Shown: piece after piece, positions 9,365-17,925 of the stretch
Position numbering within the stretch: position 1 is the first letter of the stretch
How the letters are laid out: every line of letters starts with the position of its first letter
NCBI GenBank assembly: GCA_030696345.1
Contig: JAUYSK010000016.1
Coordinates: 709,117-773,116 of the forward strand
Reading direction: 5' to 3'
Source: Azonexus sp.
GTDB lineage: Bacteria; Pseudomonadota; Gammaproteobacteria; Burkholderiales; Rhodocyclaceae
DNA: 64,000 nucleotides
Program-made: the position numbers and the translations under genes
The notes under the pieces: generated by a model
Databases searched by the model: none
What the model was told of the DNA's origin: nothing
What the model saw: only the letters and a program-made list of their open reading frames with translations

Positions 9365-10594
9365 ATGAGCTACTACGACCCGCTCGAAACGCGCGACCCA
9401 CTGGAGCGTGAAGAGGACCTGATGGACAAGCTGGCTCGTCAGGTGGCGCATGCCAAGGAAACGACGCAATATTATTTTCATTCGCTGGCTGGTATCAACC
9501 CGTTCGAGTGCGTAACGCGCGAGGCGCTGGCCCGCTTGCCGCTGACTCGCAAGCGCGACCTGATCGAGTTGCAGCAGAAGACACCACCGTTCGGTGGTCT
9601 GAACTCCTTGCCCCGCCATAAAGCCATCCGTGTCTTCGCCTCGCCCGGGCCGATCTATGAATTGCAGGGCCGGGACATCGATCCCTGGCGCATGGCCCGC
9701 GTACTTTACGCCGCAGGTTTTCGCGATGGTGACCTGATTCACAACTGCTTCTCCTACCATTTCACCCCGGGCGCCTTCCTGATGGAGGGCGGGGCCCGCA
9801 AACTTGGTTGCGCCGTATTTCCCGGCGGCACCGGACAGACCGAACAGCAGGTCAGGGCGATTGCCGACCTCAAGCCGGAAGGCTATGTCGGCACCCCGTC
9901 TTTCCTCCGGATCATTGTCGAAAAGGCCGAGGAGATGGGCATCGACATCCGTTCGTTGCGCAAGGCCTGCGTCTCCGGCGAGGCATTGCCGGGCGTGACC
10001 CGTAGCTGGCTGGCCGAGCGCGGCATTACCGTCCGCCAGTGCTATGCCACGGCGGATATCGGCGCAATCGCCTATGAAACCGAAGCCGAGGAAGGGCTGG
10101 TGGTCGAAGAGGAGTTGCTGGTCGAGATCGTTCGCCCCGGTACCGGTGACCCGGTAGAGCCGGGCGAAGTTGGCGAGGTGGTGGTGACGACTTTCAACCA
10201 CGACTACCCGCTGATCCGCTTCGCCACCGGTGACCTGTCGGCCATGATGCCCGGTCGTTCTCCCTGCGGGCGCAGCAATGTCCGGCTCAAGGGCTGGCTC
10301 GGGAGGGCTGACCAGACGACCAAGATCAAGGGCATGTTCGTGCATCCCGAGCAGGTGGCGGAGATCGCCCGGCGCCATCCGGAAGTGCACCGCATGCGCC
10401 TGGTCGTCGACAATCCGGGCGGGCAGGATCGTATGGTGTTGCACTGTGAAATCGAGGCCGGTGCCGAGGCGCTCGACAAGGCGGTGGTCGACAGCTTGCG
10501 CGAAATCACCAAGCTGCGCGGCGAAGTTGCTTTCTCTGCCCCGGGGGGCTTGCCCAATGATGGCAAGGTGATCGAAGATAGCCGGGTCTATTGA
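9365..10594 (+). CDS. Phenylacetate-CoA-ligase-like (PaaK family) protein
   Basis: A 409-residue member of the PaaK adenylate-forming family. Family marks include the N-terminal YFHSLAGINPFECVTREAL segment, GYVGTPSFLRIIVEKAEEMG, the conserved RQCYATADIG block and a C-terminal VHPEQVAEIARRHPEV domain. The normal glycine-rich nucleotide loop (SSGTTG type) is not present; the aligned stretch reads FASPGPIYELQG. It is either a variant that binds nucleotide differently or a non-catalytic paralogue. It is last in the liv cluster, so a link to the imported acid is likely. The 179 bases before it hold no gene I can support. Confidence 0.8.
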   Translation: MSYYDPLETRDPLEREEDLMDKLARQVAHAKETTQYYFHSLAGINPFECVTREALARLPLTRKRDLIELQQKTPPFGGLNSLPRHKAIRVFASPGPIYELQGRDIDPWRMARVLYAAGFRDGDLIHNCFSYHFTPGAFLMEGGARKLGCAVFPGGTGQTEQQVRAIADLKPEGYVGTPSFLRIIVEKAEEMGIDIRSLRKACVSGEALPGVTRSWLAERGITVRQCYATADIGAIAYETEAEEGLVVEEELLVEIVRPGTGDPVEPGEVGEVVVTTFNHDYPLIRFATGDLSAMMPGRSPCGRSNVRLKGWLGRADQTTKIKGMFVHPEQVAEIARRHPEVHRMRLVVDNPGGQDRMVLHCEIEAGAEALDKAVVDSLREITKLRGEVAFSAPGGLPNDGKVIEDSRVY

Positions 10595-10607
10595 TCCGGC
10601 TGTTTTC

Positions 10608-11108
10608 ATGCAAAAAATCCTTGTTGTCCTGGCCTTGCTGGCGACGCCTGCGCTGGCTGTCGAGCCTGCGCTTCGCCCGTCGGCCCGGCTGCTCTTCAAG
10701 CACCCCGCGCTGCTGCAGGCCGGCAATTGTGTGGCCTATGAAGAAGGCGGTAGCGGTTGGGTGATGACTGATCCGGTCTACTACCTCAAAGGCAAAGTGG
10801 TTGCCGCCGAGGTGCGTACCCGGCATCTCGGCCAGTGCCCACTGGTACCGGGCAAGAACATGGAGCAATACAGCCGCGAGGAATTCAACCGCCAAGCGCT
10901 GGCGTATCCCTGCGTTGCAGAAGGCGTACCGGAAAGGGATGAGCAGATCGGCATGGTTCGTCTGAGCATCGATGCTTGGGAGACGCCGCATGCGGTCAGG
11001 GCGGCCAATGCCGGGCGCCTTTATCGCGGCATGTTCATTGAGCGCAAGCTCGAAAAAGGCATGGAAATCGAACTCGAAGCCGACCTGCTCGGCACTTGCA
11101 AGGAATGA
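10608..11108 (+). CDS. Exported protein of unknown function
   Basis: A 166-residue protein with a clear signal peptide (MQKILVVLALLATPALA, cut before VEP), so it is expected in the periplasm. The mature part has three cysteines (GNCVAYEE, GQCPLVPG, YPCVAEG) and a fourth near the C-terminus (LGTCKE), enough for two disulfides. It follows the PaaK-like gene by 13 bases and may share its transcript. I do not recognise the family. Confidence 0.7.
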   Translation: MQKILVVLALLATPALAVEPALRPSARLLFKHPALLQAGNCVAYEEGGSGWVMTDPVYYLKGKVVAAEVRTRHLGQCPLVPGKNMEQYSREEFNRQALAYPCVAEGVPERDEQIGMVRLSIDAWETPHAVRAANAGRLYRGMFIERKLEKGMEIELEADLLGTCKE

Positions 11109-11156
11109 GCTGTCCGCAGCCGCTGGCCGTTATCCGCTTCGTCGCCTGAACCGCCC

Positions 11157-11275
11157 GTAGCTCGGTCCGGCCTCCAGGGCATCCTGGCAGCCATGCTCGA
11201 AGCGCAGCGTACCGTACCTGACGGGGCGCTACGTCGATGTTGCACTGACCGACAGCGTGCTCGTACAACCATCCG
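11157..11275 (+). pseudogene. Remnant of a CaiB/BaiF-type CoA-transferase
   Basis: Two short translated pieces in different frames resemble consecutive parts of a CaiB/BaiF CoA-transferase. The frame from 11157 gives GLQGILAAMLEAQRT, and the frame covering about 11217-11265 gives TGRYVDVALTDSVL. In intact proteins these join as ...ERTGRG.YVDVA.LDS. A frameshift lies between them and stops or missing flanks surround them, so this appears to be a decayed fragment. Identification is by eye from about 30 residues. Confidence 0.45.
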
Positions 11276-11343
11276 CGTTCAAATGCCTTTCCCATATTGA
11301 TTTAACTCAGAGCCATTTCCCGGCCGGCTGATAGCATCGGGCG

Positions 11344-12756
11344 ATGCCTCTTTACCAGGATCTTGCCACCCGGACCGCGAAACTGATCGTCGATGGCGTC
11401 CTGCGCGCAGGTGATCGTCTGCCTTCAGTCCGCCAGGCCTGCCGGACGAACGAGGTTAGCCCCGTCACCATCACGCAGGCTTATTATCTGCTGGAGAGCC
11501 GGGGCTTGATCGAGGCCCGGCCAAAATCGGGCTATTTTGTCCGGGCACGGCTTGGTCAGGCGCTGGCCGAACCGGAAATGAGCCGTCCGCTTGGTCAGTC
11601 GACGCAGCTCCAGGTCAGCGATTTCATTTTCCAGATATTGGAAAGCGTCAAGGACCCGGCTGTCGTGCCGCTCGGCTCCAGCTTCCCTAGCCCCTATCTC
11701 TTCCCGCTCGACAAACTCGGTCGTTTTCTCGCCAGCGCCGCCCGTAAGCTCGACCCGCTATCGACCATCACCGACCTGCCACCGGGTAACGAAGAGTTGC
11801 GCCGGCAACTGGCCCTGCGTTATCTCGCCCATGGTGCCACCGTCGCGCCGCAGGAAATCATCATCACCTCGGGGGCCATGGAGGGGATCAATCTCTGTCT
11901 GCAGGCCGTGACCCGGCCGGGCGACCTGATCGCCATCGAGTCGCCGACCTTCTACGCCGGCCTGCAGGCAAGCGAACGGCTCGGCCTCAAGGTGATCGAG
12001 ATTCCAACCCATCCGCGCGAAGGCGTGAGCCTGGCGGCGCTGGAAGATGCCCTGCGCCAGCATCCGGTCAAAGCCTGCCTGTTCATGCTGAATTTTGCCA
12101 ACCCGATGGGCGGCCTGGTTCCCGATGAGCGCAAGAAAGCCCTGCTTGAGTTGCTGCACCGGCATGACGTGCCGCTGATCGAGGACGACGTTTATGCCGA
12201 GCTCTATTTCGGCCAGCAGGCGCCGCTGTGCAGCAAGACGGAAGATCGCGCCGGCCTGGTCATGCATGTCTCGTCCTTCTCAAAATGCCTGGCCCCCGGC
12301 TATCGCCTGGGCTGGGTGGCGGCGGGGCGCTATGCCCAGGCGATCCAGCGCCAGAAGTTGTCGACCAGCCTGGCAACCAATGTTCCGGTACAGATTGCCC
12401 TGGCCGACTATCTGAAACATGGTGGCTACGAAAATCATTTGCGCCATCTGCGCCGTACTCTGGCCAACCAGGAAGCGGCCCTGACCGCCGCCGTCGAGCA
12501 GCATTTTCCGGCCGGCACGCGGCTGGCCCGGCCGCAGGGTGGTTATTTCCTCTGGTTGGAACTGCCGCGCCGGGTTGATACCTTGTTGTTGCACCAGCAG
12601 GCGCTGGCGCAGGGGATCAGCATCGCGCCCGGCCCGATCTTTTCCGCCAAGCGCGAATTCGGCAACTGCCTGCGCCTCAATTTCGGCCATCCCGATTCGC
12701 CGCGACAGCAGGCTGCCATCGCCACGCTCGGCCAACTGGTCGCCGAACTGTTATAG
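11344..12756 (+). CDS. MocR-type GntR regulator with aminotransferase domain
   Basis: A 470-residue regulator. Residues 1-68 form a GntR winged helix (RAGDRLPSVRQACRTNEVSPV). The rest is a fold-type I aminotransferase domain that should bind pyridoxal phosphate at about Lys314 in SFSKCLAPGYRLGW. MocR proteins use the PLP domain as an effector sensor, often for vitamin B6, GABA or amino-acid genes. No obvious target adjoins it. No good ribosome-binding site precedes the ATG. Its stop overlaps the end of the convergent norF-like gene by a few bases. Confidence 0.87.
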   Translation: MPLYQDLATRTAKLIVDGVLRAGDRLPSVRQACRTNEVSPVTITQAYYLLESRGLIEARPKSGYFVRARLGQALAEPEMSRPLGQSTQLQVSDFIFQILESVKDPAVVPLGSSFPSPYLFPLDKLGRFLASAARKLDPLSTITDLPPGNEELRRQLALRYLAHGATVAPQEIIITSGAMEGINLCLQAVTRPGDLIAIESPTFYAGLQASERLGLKVIEIPTHPREGVSLAALEDALRQHPVKACLFMLNFANPMGGLVPDERKKALLELLHRHDVPLIEDDVYAELYFGQQAPLCSKTEDRAGLVMHVSSFSKCLAPGYRLGWVAAGRYAQAIQRQKLSTSLATNVPVQIALADYLKHGGYENHLRHLRRTLANQEAALTAAVEQHFPAGTRLARPQGGYFLWLELPRRVDTLLLHQQALAQGISIAPGPIFSAKREFGNCLRLNFGHPDSPRQQAAIATLGQLVAELL

Positions 12757-13047
12757 CGTCGCCCAGCGCGCGAACTGGCTGCCGAAGAAGGCGGTCAGGA
12801 CCAGCGCCACCGGCGTGAAGGCGATGAAGCCGGCGAGCACCCGGGCGATGAAGGGATGGGCGAACTGCGCCTCGATGAAGCCGCGGGCAACCACGGTCCC
12901 CTTGATCCAGACGATGGCGGCAACCAGCAGCGGTAGCCAGACGGCGCCATGAAACCACTGGCCGATGCCGAGACTGAGCAAGGTCAGCAGGACGAGGGCA
13001 AGCCAGGCATAGGTCAGCGGTCCGAGATTCGCATTCGTGGTCTTCAT
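12751..13047 (-). CDS. norF: NorF-like small membrane subunit
   Basis: A 98-residue protein with three hydrophobic segments (LTYAWLALVLLTLLSLGIG, VWLPLLVAAIVWIKG, VLAGFIAFTPVALVLTAFF). This size and topology fit the NorF/cytochrome-oxidase-subunit-IV-like partner of NorE. Its ATG lies two bases after the norE stop, so the two are translated together. The symbol is based mostly on context, because the family is poorly conserved. Confidence 0.65.
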   Translation of the reverse strand: MKTTNANLGPLTYAWLALVLLTLLSLGIGQWFHGAVWLPLLVAAIVWIKGTVVARGFIEAQFAHPFIARVLAGFIAFTPVALVLTAFFGSQFARWATL

Positions 13048-13049
13048 GA

Positions 13050-13655
13050 TCAGTTGAGCACGTAGAAGAAGGGGAAAATGACCAGCCAGATGATGTCGGT
13101 GGCGTGCCAGTAGCTGGCCAGCGATTCGAGGCCGCTGTAGTCCTCGGTCGTGTAGCCGCCGGCCAGGTGCCGGGCCAGTACCCAGAGAATGCCGAGGATG
13201 CCCCAGACGGCATGGACCAGATGGTTGAAGGTCAGGTAGTAATAGACCGTGAAGAAAATGCCCGATTCGCCGTTGATACCGTGCGCCAGATTCCAGGTGA
13301 TCTCCAGGTATTTGGCAATCGGGTAGCCAAGTGCCACGACCAGCCCCGCGACCAGCCACCAGATCGAGCGTTGGCGCTGGCCGGCCCGCATTGTGGCCAC
13401 CGAACAGGCGATAAAGAAACTGCTGGTCACCATCAACAGCGTGATGACGGTCCCCGCGACACGGGAAAGCCGCTCGGCGCCCTCTTCGAACGATTCCGGA
13501 AAGTGCGCACGGGCGACGAAATAGGCGACGAAGAGCACCAAGAATTCGACAAACTCGCAGCAGATGCCGACCCAGATACCCTTGTTGCCCGGGATGCGGC
13601 TATTACCTGTCGGTGCCGGCGGCGGTTCCAGGGCGGGAAGTGCTGTTGTGGTCAT
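13050..13655 (-). CDS. norE: NorE-like cytochrome c oxidase subunit III family protein
   Basis: A 201-residue membrane protein of the heme-copper oxidase subunit III family, with five hydrophobic segments and the motifs WVGICCEFVEFLVLFVAYF, YYLTFNHLVHAVWG and SYWHATDIIWLVIFPFFYVLN. NorE proteins of this size assist nitric oxide reductase. I chose the ATG at 13655 because GGAG lies five bases upstream; two earlier in-frame ATGs have no such site. No norCB or oxidase catalytic subunit is in the window, so the complex it serves is unknown. It diverges from ccoG. Confidence 0.78.
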   Translation of the reverse strand: MTTTALPALEPPPAPTGNSRIPGNKGIWVGICCEFVEFLVLFVAYFVARAHFPESFEEGAERLSRVAGTVITLLMVTSSFFIACSVATMRAGQRQRSIWWLVAGLVVALGYPIAKYLEITWNLAHGINGESGIFFTVYYYLTFNHLVHAVWGILGILWVLARHLAGGYTTEDYSGLESLASYWHATDIIWLVIFPFFYVLN

Positions 13656-13901
13656 GCCGGCTCCACTGTCGGTCGATGTCATGCTGCATTGTTTCAGACC
13701 GAGCACAAAAAAGGCAGATACAGGCGGCCCGGTTTTCGATATGCACAGCCCTTGTGCTTATCCGTATGACGCGTCCCAATCTGTTCTTATCGAAAACAAT
13801 GATGTCTGAATCTGTTCCTGTTTCTGCTCCGGTGATTTACTCGCGCTCCAGAATGCACGGGAAATTGGTCTTCCCGGCAAAGTCATCTGGGGCAAAGGAA
13901 A

Positions 13902-15293
13902 ATGCACAAGCCGGTCAGCAAGGTCCGTGAGGCAAAAATCGAGCTTTACCGCAAGAAAGGGAAAATCCATGCCAAGGCGACCAGCGGTCGCTTCACCACC
14001 TGGCGCTGGGCGATGGTCTGGTTAACGCAGATCATCTTTTACGGCGCCTGCTGGCTGAACTGGGAAAGTAACGGCTTGTCGCGGCAGGCGGTGCTCTTCG
14101 ACATCGCCCACGAAAAGCTCTACCTTTTCGGCCTCGTCCTTTGGCCGCAGGATGCGCTGCTGCTCGCCATCGCGCTGATTCTTGCCGCCACCGGGCTGTT
14201 CTTCACGACGGCGGTGGCCGGCCGTCTGTTCTGCGGCTTTGCCTGCCCGCAGACTGTCTACACCGCGATCTTCACCTGGATCGAAGCGAAGATCGAAGGC
14301 GATCACATTGCCCGCCTCAAGCTTGACCAAAGCCCGATGACGGCCCGCAAGCTGCTGTTGCGGACGAGCAAGCACGGCATTTGGTTGCTGATCGCGGCAT
14401 GGACGGCGATCACCTTCGTCGGTTACTTCACACCGATCCGCGAACTGCTGCCGTCGCTCGCCGGCTGGCAGGTCGGGCCGTGGGAAGGCTTCTGGCTGAT
14501 CTTCTACACCGCCTTCACCTACATTCAGGCCGGCCTGGCCCGCGAGGCCGTTTGCCAGCACATGTGCCCATATTCGCGCTTTCAGGGTGTGATGTTCGAC
14601 GATGCGATGCGCACCGTCAGCTACGATGCCGTTCGTGGCGAGCCGCGCAATCTCGGTCGCCAGTCAGGTGGCGCTGGCGACTGCATCGATTGCGGTATTT
14701 GTGTGCAGGTCTGCCCGACTGGCATCGACATTCGCGATGGTCTGCAGTACCAATGCATCAACTGTGGCCTGTGTGTCGACGCCTGCGATGAGGTGATGAC
14801 CCGGACTGGCGCGCCGACCGGCCTGATCCGCTTTGCCTCCGAACGCGAACTGGCCGGACGGCCAGTGCCTAGCGGCATTGCCGGGCGACCCAGGGTAGCT
14901 GTCTACGGAGCGCTTCTAGTCGTTTTTGCCGGACTTGGCACCTGGACCCTGGGCGAGCGCTCCCTGCTGCTGGTCGATGTCATCCGTGACCGGGGGGCTT
15001 TGCTGCGTGAAGCTGCCGACGGCCGCATCGAAAACAGCTATACGCTGAAGCTGATAAATTTGGCCGAAGAGGCACGAGATTTCACGGTAGAGGTCGATGG
15101 CCTGCCGGGTATTGCGATCGTCGGTGCACGGGCGTTCTCTGCGCCATCCGGAAGTATCCAGCCGGTCACGCTGACCGTGGCGGTGCCAAGCGATACAGGG
15201 CGCACCGGCATTCAGCCCATTAGTTTCCGGATCAGTGCCAGGCAGGATATTGCCAGCAGTGTCATCGAAAAAAGCAGCTTCGTGCTGCCCTGA
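13902..15293 (+). CDS. ccoG: Cytochrome c oxidase accessory protein CcoG (RdxA/FixG)
   Basis: A 463-residue membrane-bound polyferredoxin needed for maturation of cbb3-type oxidase, where the family reduces copper for cofactor insertion. Several membrane segments include the FCGFACPQTVYTAIFTW motif. Two ferredoxin-like cysteine clusters follow, CIDCGICVQVCP and CINCGLCVDAC. The C-terminal periplasmic Ig-like domain contains SYTLKLINLAEEARDFTVEV. The ATG follows AAAGGA. The ccoNOQP genes are not in view. Confidence 0.93.
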   Translation: MHKPVSKVREAKIELYRKKGKIHAKATSGRFTTWRWAMVWLTQIIFYGACWLNWESNGLSRQAVLFDIAHEKLYLFGLVLWPQDALLLAIALILAATGLFFTTAVAGRLFCGFACPQTVYTAIFTWIEAKIEGDHIARLKLDQSPMTARKLLLRTSKHGIWLLIAAWTAITFVGYFTPIRELLPSLAGWQVGPWEGFWLIFYTAFTYIQAGLAREAVCQHMCPYSRFQGVMFDDAMRTVSYDAVRGEPRNLGRQSGGAGDCIDCGICVQVCPTGIDIRDGLQYQCINCGLCVDACDEVMTRTGAPTGLIRFASERELAGRPVPSGIAGRPRVAVYGALLVVFAGLGTWTLGERSLLLVDVIRDRGALLREAADGRIENSYTLKLINLAEEARDFTVEVDGLPGIAIVGARAFSAPSGSIQPVTLTVAVPSDTGRTGIQPISFRISARQDIASSVIEKSSFVLP

Positions 15294-15376
15294 TCGATTT
15301 TCGAAGGCGAGCACCGGATATCCTTCCAGCCAGATTCTGTCTTAACATTCTCGCCATTGAATTACGGCTACGAAAA

Positions 15377-15607
15377 ATGAACCTGCACAATCCCCTGGAT
15401 CCGGCTCTCCCCGTCTGGCAGGCGGTCGATGGCAGCCCGATCGGCTGCACCGAGAAGATCAAGGTGCTGAACGAGAACTTCCAGGAACTCCGCCAGCTTG
15501 CCCAGGATGCGCTGGAAGACGGTGTTCTTATGGGCTGTGCTGAAAATCTGCTGCGGGAAGCCATGCACGAACTGATCGACTCGCTGCAACTGGACTACAG
15601 CAACTAA
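15377..15607 (+). CDS. Small conserved-looking protein, function unknown
   Basis: A 76-residue soluble, acidic and largely helical protein (EKIKVLNENFQELRQLAQDAL; a C-terminal LREAMHELIDSLQLDY helix). It has two cysteines (IGCTEK, LMGCAEN) and no signal peptide. It lies 83 bases after ccoG and ends exactly where the convergent qmcA stop begins. Codon use matches its neighbours. I do not recognise the family. Confidence 0.6.
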   Translation: MNLHNPLDPALPVWQAVDGSPIGCTEKIKVLNENFQELRQLAQDALEDGVLMGCAENLLREAMHELIDSLQLDYSN

Positions 15608-16468
15608 TCAGCCCTTCCGCCCGAAAAGCCCCTTCACTGCTTCCTGCAAGTCTGCCGGCAGGACGATCACCTTGGCGCTTTCCTTTTCGCCCATGCGTTC
15701 CAGCGCCGTGATGTACTTTTCGCCGAGGATGTAGGACATCGGACCGGTCTGATCGCCGATCGCTGCCGTGATGCGGCGAATTGCTTCGGCCGAGGCTTCG
15801 GCCAGCATGACCTGAGCGTTGGCGTCACGCTTGGCTGACTCGAGCCGGGCTTCCGCTTCGAGGATGGCCGCCTGCTTGGCGCCTTCAGCCCGGATGACCA
15901 CAGCCTTGCGTTCGCGCTCGGCAGCTGCCTGCATTTCCATGGCTTTCTGCATCGACTGCGAGGGCTTGATGTCCTGTATTTCGACCGATTTGACCGTCAA
16001 ACCCCAGTCGACCGCCTCGTCGGCAATGCTTTCGCGCAGCCGGGCCTTGATCTTGTCACGCGACGACAATGCCTCGTCGAGCTCCATTTCGCCGACGATG
16101 GAGCGCAGCGTCGTCATGATCAAGTTGCGGATCGCTTCGGAAAAATCAGTGATGCCATAGACCGCCTTGACCGGGTCGGTCACTTTGATGAAGGCGATGG
16201 CGTTGGTAAGGATCACCGCATTGTCGCGCGTGATGACCTCCTGCTCCTGAACATCGAGGATGATGTCCTTGGTGACCAGCTGGTAGGCCACCTTGTCGAG
16301 ATAGGGAATGACGATGTTGAGACCCGGCTTGAGCGTGCCGTGATACTTGCCGAGCCGCTCGACGATCCACTCCTCGCCCTGCGGCACGATGCGCACGCCC
16401 TTGGCGATGGTGACGACGACAAAAACCAGAATGGCCAGGGTGACCATGAAACCCGCATTGATATCCAT
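15608..16468 (-). CDS. qmcA: SPFH/Band 7 membrane protein, QmcA/stomatin family
   Basis: A 286-residue inner-membrane protein with one N-terminal membrane segment (MVTLAILVFVVVTIAKG) and an SPFH domain (VPQGEEWIVERLGKYHGTLKPG; LDVQEQEVITRDNA). A helical region rich in Ala and Glu follows (QMQAAAERERKAVV type), which mediates oligomerisation in the family. It forms an operon with the NfeD-like gene just upstream, a standard pairing linked to membrane microdomains and quality control. Confidence 0.9.
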   Translation of the reverse strand: MDINAGFMVTLAILVFVVVTIAKGVRIVPQGEEWIVERLGKYHGTLKPGLNIVIPYLDKVAYQLVTKDIILDVQEQEVITRDNAVILTNAIAFIKVTDPVKAVYGITDFSEAIRNLIMTTLRSIVGEMELDEALSSRDKIKARLRESIADEAVDWGLTVKSVEIQDIKPSQSMQKAMEMQAAAERERKAVVIRAEGAKQAAILEAEARLESAKRDANAQVMLAEASAEAIRRITAAIGDQTGPMSYILGEKYITALERMGEKESAKVIVLPADLQEAVKGLFGRKG

Positions 16469-16480
16469 TTTTCGACCTCT

Positions 16481-16921
16481 TTAAGCCTTGCTGACTTTGA
16501 GAAAACTGCCTTCGATCGTAATCACCCGGACTCGCTCGCCGGCTGCGATCGCCACATCGGCATGACAGACCCACTCGTCGGCGCCGAGGATAGGGCGTTG
16601 AAAGCGAACCTTGCCCCGCTCGAAGGGGGCGACGGCGCTGACCAGCAGGCCGATTTCACCGATGACCTCGCCATCGGCACTGCCGGATCGGGTCTTGATG
16701 AAACTTTGCTTGAAGACGCGAAACCACAAGATGACCATGGCCACGGAAGCCAGCGTCCAGGTCGCCAGTTGCGCCGTCAGCGAGAGATCGAAGGCCAGCG
16801 CCAGCAAGCCGACCAGCAGCGCCCCCAAGCCAAACCAGACAATGAAAAAAGACGGAACAACCAGTTCGGTCAAGATCAGGACGATGCCGCCGACGATCCA
16901 TATCCACCATTCGAAATTCAT
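16481..16921 (-). CDS. NfeD family membrane protein
   Basis: A 146-residue protein of the short NfeD type without a protease domain. The N-terminal hydrophobic segments (WWIWIVGGIVLILTELVVPSFF and further) are followed by a small OB-fold domain (GEIGLLVSAVAPFERGKVRF; GERVRVITIEGSFLKV). The ATG is preceded by GGAGAAATTC. It is 12 bases upstream of qmcA in the same operon. Confidence 0.87.
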   Translation of the reverse strand: MNFEWWIWIVGGIVLILTELVVPSFFIVWFGLGALLVGLLALAFDLSLTAQLATWTLASVAMVILWFRVFKQSFIKTRSGSADGEVIGEIGLLVSAVAPFERGKVRFQRPILGADEWVCHADVAIAAGERVRVITIEGSFLKVSKA

Positions 16922-17028
16922 GAATTTCTCCTTGCTGCACCGAGTATTTCGGGTTTGCCGGGTGTGGTCAAGTCAGCTTGCGGTTTTCCACAGTTGGGGC
17001 GATGCCCGGCTGCCCCTAAAATGTACCG

Positions 17029-17925
17029 ATGAACACTGCCCTGTTGCTCCTCCCCGATTTTGCGCTGATCCTGCTCGGCACCGCTATCCGGCGCTGGATG
17101 CATCTGGGCGACCATTTCTGGAACGGCGTCGAGAAGCTGGTGTATTTCATTCTTTTTCCGGCCTTGCTGATCAACGCCATCATCAAGACCCGCCTTGATC
17201 TGGCCGCAGCCCTGCCGCTGCTTGGTACGGCCTTCTCCGTGATGGCGGGCGGCATGCTGCTGGGCATTGTGCCTAAACTGTTCTCCCGCTTGCCGGCGCT
17301 GACTTACGCCTCGATGTTCCAGTGTGCCTACCGCTTCAATTCCTACATTGCGCTGGCGGTGGCCGGGATGTTGTTCGGTTCGCCTGGTATCGCGACGATG
17401 GGCTTGATCGTCGGTGTGGCGGTGCCTTTTGCCAATCTGGTATCGGTCTGGATGCTGGCCCGCCATGGCGAAGTTGGCTTGTGGCGAGAGGTGGCGCGCA
17501 ATCCGTTGATCTGGGGAACGGCAGCGGGATTCCTCCTGAATCTGCTCGGTTTCATGCCGCCGGCGCCGCTCCAGGCTTTTCTTGGCCGCCTCGCTGATGC
17601 CTCGATTGCCTTGGGCCTGATTACGGTAGGCGCTGCGTTGCGGCTGGAAAGTACGCCAGGGGTGCGCGGCTTTTCGCTCTGGCTGGTTGGCGTCAAGCTG
17701 CTCGCTTTACCGTTGATCGCGATTGGCGTCGGGGCGCTCGTTGGTCTGAGCGGCCTCAATTATCAGGTGGTGGTGATGTTTGCTGCCTTGCCGACGGCTT
17801 CGTCGGCCTACATTCTCGCCATGCGCATGGGTGGCGATGGCCGCAGTGTGGCCTGGCTGATTTCGGCAACGACTCTGGGGTCGATGCTCACGCTGCCGCT
17901 GTGGGCAGCGTGGCTGGCTCGCTGA
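17029..17925 (+). CDS. AEC (auxin efflux carrier) family transporter
   Basis: A 298-residue inner-membrane protein with about ten hydrophobic segments. The N-terminus (LPDFALILLGTAIRRW) and the FWNGVEKLVYFILFPALLI block match bacterial AEC permeases, which export or exchange organic acids. The C-terminal half repeats the fold, with MFAALPTASSAYILAMRMGGD as the second crossover. The substrate is unknown. Its stop abuts the stop of the convergent phaM gene with no gap. Confidence 0.85.
   Translation: MNTALLLLPDFALILLGTAIRRWMHLGDHFWNGVEKLVYFILFPALLINAIIKTRLDLAAALPLLGTAFSVMAGGMLLGIVPKLFSRLPALTYASMFQCAYRFNSYIALAVAGMLFGSPGIATMGLIVGVAVPFANLVSVWMLARHGEVGLWREVARNPLIWGTAAGFLLNLLGFMPPAPLQAFLGRLADASIALGLITVGAALRLESTPGVRGFSLWLVGVKLLALPLIAIGVGALVGLSGLNYQVVVMFAALPTASSAYILAMRMGGDGRSVAWLISATTLGSMLTLPLWAAWLAR

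Noticed and set aside
9155..10726. 523-codon open frame on the minus strand opposite the PaaK-like gene
   Set aside because: It mirrors a strong plus-strand gene, its translation shows no domain, and it reflects high third-position GC.
13656..13901. FNR box expected between norE and ccoG
   Set aside because: No TTGAT-N4-ATCAA-like sequence was found in the intergenic region.
16980..16992. TTTTCCACAG as a DnaA-box-like site
   Set aside because: A single imperfect match with no cluster, and no dnaA/dnaN genes or AT-rich unwinding element nearby.
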